Shown: in pieces, positions 1 through 7,779 of the stretch | How the letters are laid out: each line of letters starts with the position of its first letter | How positions within the stretch are numbered: the stretch's first letter is position 1 | Assembly: GCA_945861575.1 (NCBI GenBank) | Contig: CAMAVD010000013.1 | Location: 1-43,933 of the forward strand | Length of the DNA: 43,933 bases | Reading direction: 5' to 3' | Source of the DNA: Akkermansia muciniphila | GTDB taxonomy: Bacteria > Verrucomicrobiota > Verrucomicrobiia > Limisphaerales > UBA11320 | The notes under the pieces: generated by a model | Seen by the model: only the letters and a program-made list of their open reading frames with translations | Database searches by the model: none | Told to the model about the DNA's origin: nothing | Made by a program: the position numbers and the translations under genes

Positions 1-3
1 GCC

Positions 4-858
4 CTAAGCGTCGTTTCTAGGCTGAACCTCCCACCTCTCTCCGGCTTCCATCACCCGATAGGGCTGGGACAGTCGGTAGCACTCGTCCTTGAATGCCTGA
101 GGCGAGGCGGTGTTGAACTCAAAGAGGTCGTAATGGCAGGGAATCACCAACCCTGCGTCGATCTCCTTTGCGAGCCTCGCCGCTTGGGGCCCGTCCAGGT
201 TGCCTGCGACCCGGCGCTCAGGCCTGTCTCCATTGATCGGAAGCAGGGCCACGTTCACCTTCCATTTTTGCAGCCACGCCTCCATGCCTGGATAGTGCAA
301 GGTGTCCCCTGAATGGTAGATGACCCAGGGACCGAACGTAACCACATAACCCATATAGCGATGGTTACCTTGCTCATCTGTGTCGAGGGTGTTGTGTGCG
401 GCGGGAACACCGTGGAAGGTGAAGCCGTGTAGGGAGGCCGCGCTGCCGGCTCTGAGTCCGATCGGCCATCCGACGGGAGTGCTCAGCCGCTCCGCAACGA
501 ATTGGCGGTTGGCCTCGGGGATGATGAGCGCCAGGTCGGGGTTCGCTTGTCGGAGCGGCAGCAGCGTTTCTGCGTCGAGGTGATCGGTGTGATTGTGGCT
601 GGAGGTGGCGACCTGAACGAAGCCGAGGCTGTCCGGCGAGACCACCCGTTCCGTCATCCGCACATGCGGTTTGTCGGTGCCTGCGTATTTTCGAGTGAGG
701 GAGTCGGACAGGTAGGGGTCGAGTAGGAGGAATCGGCCTTGCCAATGGATCAGAAAGCCACTCTGCCCCAGCCACCAGAGGACGAGAGAGTGCGATTGAG
801 GATCGATGGAGCGAACATCTTTAAGAAAAGCCGCATCCGCCTGCTTAGGGCGGATCAT
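4..858 (-). CDS. MBL-fold metal-dependent hydrolase (UlaG-like)
   Basis: A 284-residue metallo-beta-lactamase-fold hydrolase, predicted cytoplasmic because no signal peptide is visible. The metal-binding signature HNHTDH is at residues 88-93. Further ligand-type residues are H136 in AAHN, the HSGD motif near 182-185 and CHYD near 241. This arrangement matches the UlaG/NAPE-PLD-like branch, whose members cleave lactones or phosphodiesters, but the substrate cannot be read from the sequence. The ATG is preceded by a strong AGGAGG five bases upstream, which fixes the start. The stop codon lies at the window edge but the gene is complete. The upstream neighbour on the same strand is the sulfotransferase-like gene, 179 bases away, so an operon is uncertain. 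Fold assignment is secure; function is open. Confidence 0.88.
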   Translation of the reverse strand: MIRPKQADAAFLKDVRSIDPQSHSLVLWWLGQSGFLIHWQGRFLLLDPYLSDSLTRKYAGTDKPHVRMTERVVSPDSLGFVQVATSSHNHTDHLDAETLLPLRQANPDLALIIPEANRQFVAERLSTPVGWPIGLRAGSAASLHGFTFHGVPAAHNTLDTDEQGNHRYMGYVVTFGPWVIYHSGDTLHYPGMEAWLQKWKVNVALLPINGDRPERRVAGNLDGPQAARLAKEIDAGLVIPCHYDLFEFNTASPQAFKDECYRLSQPYRVMEAGERWEVQPRNDA

Positions 859-1037
859 CGGGTCCTCCTACGGTCGGGCAAGGCTGGCGTCGGAAGCAGG
901 TCCCGGCCGGAGCGTTTGGGCGTGAGAGAGCGAACAGGCATGACCCTGTTTAACGAACCAACGCCCTTTGATTCAAGGGCCGACAGTCAATTTACAGCAT
1001 TTCATGGACGTGACGGTTTCTGAATCCCGTCGGGGGA

Positions 1038-2111
1038 TTAGCGCATTTGATTAAAAAGGGCCGGGGCTATGATGGCGGGTTTTCTGCTCCGGACGTAGCG
1101 ATTGCCGCGACCGGGATGCTGGGGAGGCGGTAGATCCTTAACAAAACTAAAGTCATAGCCATGAGCCTCGTAGTCTGGGCGCAGACTAGCTCGGATCATC
1201 GCCACCTGAAATACTCGGCGCTGCCAGTCCTCCCAAGCCTCCCATTGCTCAAGCGGAGACTCCGGAGGGCGCTTCCCGGTGGGCCCGATGCTAAAGCGCT
1301 TCTCGTTGCTATGGGCATCGGAGAACACCCAATCGAGGTAGGTGGAATCGACGGCGAGAGCTCCCCCGGTGATGTACGTCATGAGATCGAGGAACTGGTC
1401 AGGTTCGGTCTTGATGCGCTCGATACAAAAGTGCGGGATCGCCTCACTGAGCCCTGGGGTTCTGAAGTCGTCCAGTCCGTCCAGGGTGTCTAGGACTGCG
1501 TTGACGAAGGTCTTTTGGATCGGGTTCTCTTCAAAGTCTCCAATTTGATCCCCGATTTCGGCGACGATACTTTCATACTGACCGACACGCGCATCAAACT
1601 GCATGCGATACACCTCCATCATGCCTTGGCTCTCGGCCTGTTGGGTTTGGATGATGCGGGCCTTAGCGGCGATGCGAGGGATGGGGTGACGAATGAGGTT
1701 TGCGACCCGAATCGAGCGACGGAGCTCCGAGCCTTGGCTGTGAAGATTATTGCGCAGGGTGGCTACCGTCTCGTGGTGGACGTTCCCATAATACGTCGCG
1801 GGCCTAGCCTGCTCCAAGTCGTCGAAGAGAGAATCCAGAGTTCGACTTTCTGCCGAGTCGTTGACAAAGTGATTTTTGAGATAAATGGCTGTGAGCTCTG
1901 CCTCGGACGCATTCCCGACCTCGGGGGGCTTGGCTTCATAGTTGAGAGTGAAGGACAATTCTCCGACCCCCGAGCTGCAGACGATCTGCGGGTGGCGACT
2001 GAGCGTGGCCCCTAGCCATCGGGTGGCGCAGGCTCCGGTGGAAGTGATCAGAAAGTAGCGGTGTGGGCAGGGGGAGCCCGCCTGGTCAGCGTCTTTGGAT
2101 TTTATAATCAT
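1038..2111 (-). CDS. Sulfotransferase-like protein
   Basis: About 357 residues. The N-terminal segment near residues 19-35 (YFLITSTGACATRWLGATL) resembles the 5'-phosphosulfate-binding loop of PAPS-dependent sulfotransferases. A later RVANLIRHPIPRI resembles the 3'-phosphate-binding helix region (R-x-P motif). The rest is rich in Trp and charged residues and has no membrane segments. Sulfotransferases of this type move sulfate from PAPS to carbohydrate or other hydroxyl acceptors; the acceptor here is unknown. I chose the ATG at 2111 over one at 2141 because GGAG lies nine bases before it and the conserved loop begins only about 18 residues later. It is divergent from the oxidoreductase at 2212, with about 100 bases between starts. 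The match to canonical motifs is partial, so the family call is moderate. Confidence 0.6.
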   Translation of the reverse strand: MIIKSKDADQAGSPCPHRYFLITSTGACATRWLGATLSRHPQIVCSSGVGELSFTLNYEAKPPEVGNASEAELTAIYLKNHFVNDSAESRTLDSLFDDLEQARPATYYGNVHHETVATLRNNLHSQGSELRRSIRVANLIRHPIPRIAAKARIIQTQQAESQGMMEVYRMQFDARVGQYESIVAEIGDQIGDFEENPIQKTFVNAVLDTLDGLDDFRTPGLSEAIPHFCIERIKTEPDQFLDLMTYITGGALAVDSTYLDWVFSDAHSNEKRFSIGPTGKRPPESPLEQWEAWEDWQRRVFQVAMIRASLRPDYEAHGYDFSFVKDLPPPQHPGRGNRYVRSRKPAIIAPALFNQMR

Positions 2112-2211
2112 GGTCTCTTGCTCCAGAAAACTGATCGGCATGGCTGGCCGTTTCTTGACTGAGCTGGATTCCAGCCTAGGCTCCTCTCAGATCAACTTTA
2201 GCTGACGCTTT

Positions 2212-3288
2212 ATGAAACGCTGGAAAATTGCCGGTATCAATTTCGATCACTTCCATATGGGGGATCTTCTCCGCATGGCTGCGAATCATCCCGACGTCCA
2301 GATTGTGGGAATCTCGGATGAGCAACCGGGGCGGATGCTCGAGGCTGCCCGCAATTTTGGATTCTCAGAGGCGCAGGTCTTCACTGATTACCGTGCCTGT
2401 CTGGAAAAGGCGCAGCCAGATCTGGTGATCCTCTGCCCCGCCGCCGCCAAGCATGGGGAATGGGTGGAAAAAGTGGCTCCGTACGGCGTCGCTGTGATGG
2501 TCGAGAAACCCTTTGCAGGTTCTCTCGCAGAGGCTGACTCCATGGTGGCCGCCATGGCGAAAACCGGCAAGGAGTTGATGATCAACTGGCCTCTGGCCTG
2601 GGACCCCGGAATCAGAACCTGCAAGCGCCTGATCGACGAGGGGAGAATCGGTGAGGTGCTGGAGGTTCATTCTTACGGAGGAAACCGAGGCCCTCTATGG
2701 CACGGAGCTGATAAAGTGGAGAAAACTGCGGCGCAGGTACAGGCCGAGAAACCGTCCAGCTGGTTCTATCAAAAAGCGGCCGGCGGCGGTTCCCTGCAGG
2801 ATTATGCCGGATACGGCACCACCCTTGGCACTTGGTTTCAAGGGGGACGTAAGCCGATCGAGGTGACCTGCGTCATGGACGAGCCGGCGGGTCTCGAGGT
2901 GGATGAGCACAGCATCACGATTGCTCGCTATGCTCATGGACTTTCTAAGTTCGAAACCCGTTGGGGCACCTTCACAGATCCATGGATTACGCAGCCCCAG
3001 CCCAAGTGTGGATTCGTGGTGTCCGGTACAGAGGGGACGCTGGCCGCTTGGAACTACGATCCGTTCGTCACCCTGCAAACTCGGCAAAAGAAGGAGATCC
3101 ACGAGCATGCGTCGGATACCGTCCAATCGCCTTTTCAGGATCCCGTGCAGTATTTCATCCACTGTCTCTCGACGGGTGAGAAGCTGTCGGGGCCCGTCTC
3201 CGTGGAGATCAGCCGCATCGGCCAGCAGATTGTGGATACCGCTGCGCTCAGCGCCCGAGAGAAGCGCACAGTGCGGCTTCTCGCTTGA
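2212..3288 (+). CDS. Gfo/Idh/MocA family oxidoreductase
   Basis: A 358-residue NAD(P)-dependent oxidoreductase with an N-terminal Rossmann domain (about 1-125) and a C-terminal alpha/beta domain. The family signature EKP is at residues 98-100 (VMVEKPFAG). The dinucleotide-binding turn is unusual: where GxGxxG is normal the protein reads GINFDHFHMG (8-17). The family acts on sugars, inositols and sugar-derived groups; the substrate cannot be assigned. No signal peptide is seen, so it is probably cytoplasmic, although related proteins in this phylum are often exported by Tat. It is followed after 41 bases by tyrS on the same strand. Confidence 0.85.
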   Translation: MKRWKIAGINFDHFHMGDLLRMAANHPDVQIVGISDEQPGRMLEAARNFGFSEAQVFTDYRACLEKAQPDLVILCPAAAKHGEWVEKVAPYGVAVMVEKPFAGSLAEADSMVAAMAKTGKELMINWPLAWDPGIRTCKRLIDEGRIGEVLEVHSYGGNRGPLWHGADKVEKTAAQVQAEKPSSWFYQKAAGGGSLQDYAGYGTTLGTWFQGGRKPIEVTCVMDEPAGLEVDEHSITIARYAHGLSKFETRWGTFTDPWITQPQPKCGFVVSGTEGTLAAWNYDPFVTLQTRQKKEIHEHASDTVQSPFQDPVQYFIHCLSTGEKLSGPVSVEISRIGQQIVDTAALSAREKRTVRLLA

Positions 3289-3329
3289 GGGTTGAACACG
3301 GCTCGTGTCTCGCCTAGGCTGGGGCCTGA

Positions 3330-4622
3330 ATGAGCAGCGGCATTTACGATGATTTGCAGTGGCGCGGGTTGGTGGCGGATTGCACGGACACCCCGCAGTT
3401 AACCCAGCGTCTGTCCACCAGCCCGGTGGTGTTATACTGTGGCTTTGACCCTACAGCCGATAGCCTTCACGTGGGGAATTTAGTCCCGCTGCTTGCGCTG
3501 CGTCGCTTTCAGAACTACGGGCATCATCCGATTGCTGTGGCGGGTGGAGCCACCGGGTCCATTGGGGATCCAAGCGGGAAGACCCAGGAGCGCCCATTGC
3601 TCACCCAGGACATCCTGGAGGCTAATATCGCAGCAGTGAAGGTGCAGTTGGCGAAGTTGCTGGACTTCGACTCTTCGTCCAACCCCGCCCGCCTGTTGGA
3701 TAATGCGAGTTGGACCGGCTCGGTTCGCTTCATCGATTTCCTCCGCGACATCGGGAAGCACTTTTCGGTCAATATGATGATCTCCAAGGAGAGCGTGCGC
3801 GCTCGGATGGAGGACCGGGAGACGGGCATCAGCTACACGGAGTTCAGCTACATGCTGCTCCAGGCGTTTGACTTCTATCATCTTCGCAAGGAGCTGAACT
3901 GCGAACTGCAGATCGGTGGCAGCGATCAGTGGGGGAACATCACCGCGGGTACGGACCTTTGCCGGAAGAAGTTGGTCGCAACCTGCTTTGGGCTCACCTT
4001 GCCGCTCATCACCAACGCCGATGGCAGCAAGTTTGGCAAGACAGTGGCAGGTGCCATCTGGATGGATGCCAAGAAGACCAGCGTTTACCGCTTCTACCAG
4101 TTTTGGATTCGGACGGACGATCGAGATGTGGTGCGGTATCTGAAGTATTTCACCTTCCTGAGTCGGAGCGAGGTTGAGGCGTTGGAGCGTCAGCATTTAG
4201 AGCGACCCGAGGGCCGGGTCGCCCACAAGGCCCTCGCCAAGGCTGTGACCGATCTGATCCATGGGGAACAGGCGACGCAGGAGGCGATGCGCGCCAGTGA
4301 GATCCTCTTCGGCGGCGGTCTGGAAGGGATATCGGAGAGCACGTTTAATGATCTGTTGGGAGAAGTTCCGACCAAGGCTCTGCAACCCACTCAGATTGCG
4401 GATCCCGGGATCGCACTCTTGGACCTGCTGGTCGTTTCAGGCTTGTGCGCCTCCAAGGGTCAGGCGCGCAAGGATTTGGAAGGGGGCGGAATTTCACTGA
4501 ACACTGTCCGGGTGACCGAGTTGAGTCGTCAGGTGACCCGTGCAGATCTGCTTTTCGGCAAGCATTTGCTCTTACGAAAGGGTAAACGAAACTACGCATG
4601 TGTCACCCTGGCCACGACATAG
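3330..4622 (+). CDS. tyrS: Tyrosyl-tRNA synthetase
   Basis: 430 residues, the usual size for bacterial TyrRS. It charges tRNA-Tyr with tyrosine in the cytoplasm. The class I HIGH motif appears as HVGN (47-50) after the tyrosine-binding CGFDPTADSL segment, and the KMSKS loop appears as KFGKT (234-238). The GGSDQWGN tyrosine and tRNA-binding segment is near 196-203. The last 70 residues form an S4 RNA-binding domain (LLVVSGLCASKGQARKDLE). KFGKT rather than KMSKS is the normal form of the TyrS type found in most bacteria. Its end is close to rpoZ and smpB, so this is a translation/transcription housekeeping cluster. Confidence 0.97.
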   Translation: MSSGIYDDLQWRGLVADCTDTPQLTQRLSTSPVVLYCGFDPTADSLHVGNLVPLLALRRFQNYGHHPIAVAGGATGSIGDPSGKTQERPLLTQDILEANIAAVKVQLAKLLDFDSSSNPARLLDNASWTGSVRFIDFLRDIGKHFSVNMMISKESVRARMEDRETGISYTEFSYMLLQAFDFYHLRKELNCELQIGGSDQWGNITAGTDLCRKKLVATCFGLTLPLITNADGSKFGKTVAGAIWMDAKKTSVYRFYQFWIRTDDRDVVRYLKYFTFLSRSEVEALERQHLERPEGRVAHKALAKAVTDLIHGEQATQEAMRASEILFGGGLEGISESTFNDLLGEVPTKALQPTQIADPGIALLDLLVVSGLCASKGQARKDLEGGGISLNTVRVTELSRQVTRADLLFGKHLLLRKGKRNYACVTLATT

Positions 4623-4699
4623 TCATAGAATCTTATTGCCACGCTGGTCGCAGCGGCTACTTTCAACCGCTCGATCGTCACTTTAAACCGAACTCTCAC

Positions 4700-4969
4700 G
4701 TGAACAGCGAATTTTGCAAACAGGCGTTGGCCAAGGTTGGAAACCCTAACATTTTGATTAACATCGTCTCGCGTCGTGTTCGACAGCTCACCACCGGCGG
4801 GGGCTCTGGAAGTCGGCCGCTGATCCTGGACGTGCAGAACTTGGGGGCAGCTGATATTGCTCTGCTTGAGTTGGTGGAAGACAAGATGGCTTGGGAAACC
4901 CCGACTCTCGACAAGGTTGCCGCAGGCGCGATCATTCCTCCCAAGAAGCGCCGCAGCAAGAATCACTAA
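4700..4969 (+). CDS. rpoZ: RNA polymerase omega subunit
   Basis: From the GTG at 4700 the product is 89 residues, right for omega, which helps assemble and stabilise RNA polymerase through the beta' subunit. The diagnostic stretch is NPNILINIVSRRVRQL, followed by RPLILDV and a C-terminal region with LLELVEDKMAWE. The basic tail ends in KKRRSKNH. The frame stays open upstream to an ATG at 4598 that overlaps tyrS by 25 bases, but that extension has no omega-like sequence, so GTG is preferred. No Shine-Dalgarno sequence precedes either start. The gene is easily missed because of its short length and non-ATG start. Confidence 0.85.
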   Translation: MNSEFCKQALAKVGNPNILINIVSRRVRQLTTGGGSGSRPLILDVQNLGAADIALLELVEDKMAWETPTLDKVAAGAIIPPKKRRSKNH

Positions 4970-5091
4970 TTCTTGCCTGTCGGGGGTGGGTGGCCGTATT
5001 TCCATGAAATGCCTCCACTCTCCTCCCCAAGGGCCTAGATTTGGTTTTCCAGGGTCTACTGCTCGGATTCCCTGCTCGACTCTCGCGGTCT

Positions 5092-5547
5092 ATGGCTGAC
5101 ATCGTTTCCAATCCAAAAGCACGTCGGGATCTCCACATCCTGGATACCTTCGAGAGTGGGATTGTGCTTCGAGGCACCGAGGTGAAAGCCTTGCGAGCGG
5201 GAAAGGCTCAGATCAGTGACGCGTTCGTGCGGGTGGATAAAGACGAGGCCTATCTTCACAACGCCCACCTGGACGAATACAGCTTCGGAAATCGAGAGAA
5301 TCATATCCCCAAGGCTGTCCGTAAGCTGCTGCTTCACAAGAGCGAGATCCGCAAGATCGCAGAGTATGGATCACAGAAAGGGCATGCGATCGTGCCGCTT
5401 TCATTCTATTGGAAAAGCGGTAAGGTCAAGGTGTTGGTGGCGGTCGGGAAGGGGAAAGCGGAGTTCGACAAGCGCGACGATATCAAGCAGCGGGAATCTG
5501 ACCGTGAACTGAGGCGAGCGACGATGAAGTATCACAAGGGACGGTAG
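5092..5547 (+). CDS. smpB: SsrA-binding protein SmpB
   Basis: From the ATG at 5092, 151 residues, typical for SmpB, which carries tmRNA to stalled ribosomes in trans-translation. Recognisable blocks are NPKARRDLHILDTFESGIVL, GTEVKALRAGKAQISDAFV, the central HIPKAVRKLLLHKSEI region and the basic C-terminal tail beginning DKRDDIKQRESDRELRRA, which enters the mRNA channel of the ribosome. An upstream TTG at 5041 would add 17 residues that do not look like SmpB, so the ATG is used. No tmRNA gene is visible in this window. A half copy of the CTAG repeat begins 12 bases after the stop. Confidence 0.96.
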   Translation: MADIVSNPKARRDLHILDTFESGIVLRGTEVKALRAGKAQISDAFVRVDKDEAYLHNAHLDEYSFGNRENHIPKAVRKLLLHKSEIRKIAEYGSQKGHAIVPLSFYWKSGKVKVLVAVGKGKAEFDKRDDIKQRESDRELRRATMKYHKGR

Positions 5548-5558
5548 CCCCTTGCTGC

Positions 5559-5590
5559 CTAGCAGGCCCTTGGACTTAGAGTGTTTTCAG
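5559..5590 (+). repeat. Half copy of CTAG element (copy A)
   Basis: Starts CTAGCAGGCCC and continues GGACTTAGAGTGTTTTC, which matches the first 30 or so bases of copy B at 20937 with a few substitutions. The second inverted arm is absent, so this is a truncated copy. It fills the gap between the convergent smpB and NYN genes. Confidence 0.6.
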
Positions 5591-6063
5591 CTGCCCTTGC
5601 CCCGTTTGAAACGGTTCCGTTCCTTCAGATTTCGACCTTGGATCTGGCCTCGCATCTCTTTGCTGGCGATTTGCATGGTTTGGATGAAGTTCCAGCAGTT
5701 GCTGGTCATGGCTCCTACGGCGCTCGCGGTATCCCTCTCGGCATGGTCTTCGGTGACCACGAGCACCTCCCCATACGCACTCAGCCGATGTGCCGCACGC
5801 TCTATAAGCTGGTCTGCGGTCTGACCTGCCTTGCTGTAGAGGATCTCCACTTCGCGAGTTGACGTTTCACAGCTCAAGCCACCGGAAGGGCGGTTTCCGT
5901 CGAAAACCACGGTGATGGGGACACCGCTCGCATCGTGGTAGGCGGTGAGTTGACGAATCAGTTCATCCCGGGCTGCCGCGCTGTAGCGTGCTTTTCCAGG
6001 GGCCAATTCTGGCCACTGGTGGAGCAGGCTATAGCCATCCACAAGAATTCGTACCAACGCCAT
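5587..6063 (-). CDS. NYN-domain ribonuclease (YacP/Rae1-like)
   Basis: 158 residues, covering a single NYN/PIN-like domain of the YacP type. Acidic residues expected for metal-dependent RNA cleavage are D9 in ILVDGYSLLH, D55 in VVFDGNRP, D84 in QTADQLIE and the VVTEDHAERD cluster (D106, D111). The C-terminal tail is basic. Bacillus YacP (Rae1) is a ribosome-associated endoribonuclease; a role in RNA decay is inferred by family only. The gene is divergent from the CvpA-like gene, and the 93-base spacer contains an inverted repeat at 6095-6121. Its 3' end touches the half repeat copy A. Confidence 0.83.
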   Translation of the reverse strand: MALVRILVDGYSLLHQWPELAPGKARYSAAARDELIRQLTAYHDASGVPITVVFDGNRPSGGLSCETSTREVEILYSKAGQTADQLIERAAHRLSAYGEVLVVTEDHAERDTASAVGAMTSNCWNFIQTMQIASKEMRGQIQGRNLKERNRFKRGKGS

Positions 6064-6094
6064 GCCTCATAGCAAAGCGAGGGTTCTGGAGAAT

Positions 6095-6121
6095 ACGAAC
6101 AACAAACTCATTTTTGTTCGT
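6095..6121. promoter_or_regulatory. Inverted repeat in divergent promoter region
   Basis: Perfect 8-base arms ACGAACAA (6095-6102) and TTGTTCGT (6114-6121), with 11 bases between them, lie between the divergent NYN and CvpA-like genes. This could be an operator or a small hairpin. No regulator is identified. Confidence 0.35.
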
Positions 6122-6156
6122 GCGTTTTTCGCAGTGGTTTCGGTAGCTTCCAGGCC

Positions 6157-7359
6157 ATGCTCGTCTGGTCCATAGCACTTATTCTGGCCATCTCCTGTGG
6201 GATATTCGGCTTTTATGTGGGGGCGATTCGATGCGCCATCACCACCATCGCCCTGATCCTCAACCTTCTTCTACTGATTCCGTTGTCGAATCTCGTGGGG
6301 AAGATTCTCCCCAACCTAGGGATTAGCCATCCTGGCATGATTTGCGTTGTGGCACCTTTTGTCGTTTTTCTGCTCTTTCAGATCCTCGCGAAGGCCATCG
6401 CTCATTCAAGCCAGGCCCCGATTGAGAACTACTACAAGTACAAGGCCTCTGATACACAGCGTATGCTTTTCGAGCGTATGAATCAGCGTTTGGGACCCTG
6501 CGTTGCCATCCTGAACGCGCTTTTCTATACCGTTTTCGTGGCCATCGCGGGTTTGGGCTTGGGCTACGCGACGGTCCCACTAAGCCGTGGAGGGGAAAAG
6601 GACTCCTTCCTCTTCAAATCAGTGAACTTGCTGGCTCGCGGAGTGCAGTCCACGGGGATGGCAAGGGTTGCAAGTCCCTACGTGCCCGCTGCGCCGATCT
6701 ACTTCGAACTGGTGGATGTCATCGCGGAATGGTTTCACCAGCCCTTGGTTCAAAGCGGCTTCTCCACCTATCCTCCGTTCATTCCCTTGGCCGAGAAGAA
6801 GGAGTTTGAAAGCATGGGCAATGATGTGAAGCTGCCCGACTTTCTGCTGAAATCCCCTTCCTATACCGACATTCTTGAACATCCCAAGCTGGGGCCGATC
6901 TTCACGGATGTGACCTTCCTGGATACGGCTCTTAAAAGCCTGGGGGGAGATCTGTCCGATCTCTCGACCTACATCAAGACAGGGCAATCCCCGAAGTATG
7001 ATGATGAAAAGATCCTGGGACGCTGGGACTTCAACTTGCCTGCGAGCGTCGGGGAGAGCAAGAAGCTGAAGCGGATGAGCGCATTGGAGGTGAACCGGCT
7101 TTCCGTTCAGCTTTCGAGTTTGATGCAAGATGTGACGCTGCTTGCCACGGTTGATCACAAGATCATTCTCCGGAAAGGCTCGACGCAGACCGGGAATTTC
7201 GTGCGGCGTGAGGGAACCTGGAAGACTGACGGGGGTGGTAAGTATCAGATCAGCCTGCCGGTGGCAGATGATCGAAGCCTGGAAACGTCCGGTTCGGTTG
7301 AGGGGAGAAGGCTTCACCTGTCGTGGACGGGTGTCCGAGCCCTATTTGATCGCTGGTAG
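6157..7359 (+). CDS. CvpA-family membrane protein with long C-terminal domain
   Basis: 400 residues. The N-terminal half has about four hydrophobic segments (roughly 1-25, 28-50, 60-85 and 115-140) in a CvpA-like arrangement, starting with a short GxxxGxxxGA-type helix (GIFGFYVGAIRCA). The region from about 150 to 400 is soluble, with charged helices and a C-terminal beta-rich part (VDHKIILRKGSTQTGNF onward) that looks like a small lipocalin- or META-like sheet. CvpA proteins are linked to membrane stress and colicin V production in enterobacteria; the function of this extended form is unknown. The start follows a divergent promoter region and no close homologue can be named. Confidence 0.55.
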   Translation: MLVWSIALILAISCGIFGFYVGAIRCAITTIALILNLLLLIPLSNLVGKILPNLGISHPGMICVVAPFVVFLLFQILAKAIAHSSQAPIENYYKYKASDTQRMLFERMNQRLGPCVAILNALFYTVFVAIAGLGLGYATVPLSRGGEKDSFLFKSVNLLARGVQSTGMARVASPYVPAAPIYFELVDVIAEWFHQPLVQSGFSTYPPFIPLAEKKEFESMGNDVKLPDFLLKSPSYTDILEHPKLGPIFTDVTFLDTALKSLGGDLSDLSTYIKTGQSPKYDDEKILGRWDFNLPASVGESKKLKRMSALEVNRLSVQLSSLMQDVTLLATVDHKIILRKGSTQTGNFVRREGTWKTDGGGKYQISLPVADDRSLETSGSVEGRRLHLSWTGVRALFDRW

Positions 7360-7386
7360 GTCGGCTTCGAACGGCTGGGGGTCCTC

Positions 7387-7761
7387 CTAAGGAGGGCTTC
7401 CCACGCAGAAGTTTTCCATGAAAAGGAATTCGTTGAGTAGCTGCTCCACCTCAGACCGGGGCACCAGCTGCTCGTCGCGTGATACGTAGAGACCTAGAAC
7501 CGTGGTGTCCATCCTCTGAGCGGCGTACAGACAGGCGTGCTCATAGACCCAGCGCAAGGAAAGGGAGTCGAACTGCTGACCATCACGCACGGCCTGGAAG
7601 GTTTCTCTGAGTGAGCGCCAGCTGTTGTTGAGGAAGAGTGGCTGGTAGATGCTGGAGCAGCTTTGGCCGAAAAAGGTGTTGTCGAAGTGGATGACCCCGA
7701 TGGCGAAAAGCCCGGTACGCTGTGCCTGCTGACTAACCCAACCGTTGATATGCTCTTTCAT
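7387..7761 (-). CDS. Small protein, possible roadblock/LC7-like fold
   Basis: 124 residues, last gene of the four-gene signalling operon, 18 bases after the receiver/DUF4388 gene. I do not recognise a named family. The predicted order is helix (KEHINGWVSQQAQR), strand pair (GLFAIGVIHFDNTFFGQSC), helix (NNSWRSLRETFQAVRDG), three strands (SLRWVYEHACLYAAQRMDTTVLGLYVSRD), helix (RSEVEQLLNEFLF). That order is what a roadblock/LC7 domain has, and such domains partner with small GTPases or with each other. The assignment is inference from pattern. The context makes a signalling partner of the upstream proteins likely. Its 3' end is 27 bases from the convergent CvpA-like gene. Confidence 0.6.
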   Translation of the reverse strand: MKEHINGWVSQQAQRTGLFAIGVIHFDNTFFGQSCSSIYQPLFLNNSWRSLRETFQAVRDGQQFDSLSLRWVYEHACLYAAQRMDTTVLGLYVSRDEQLVPRSEVEQLLNEFLFMENFCVGSPP

Positions 7762-7779
7762 CGGATACGCACGAGTGGA

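Noticed and set aside
374-775. 133-codon minus-strand frame inside the MBL hydrolase
   Set aside because: It lies wholly within a clear gene in another frame and has Arg/Pro/His-rich shadow composition.
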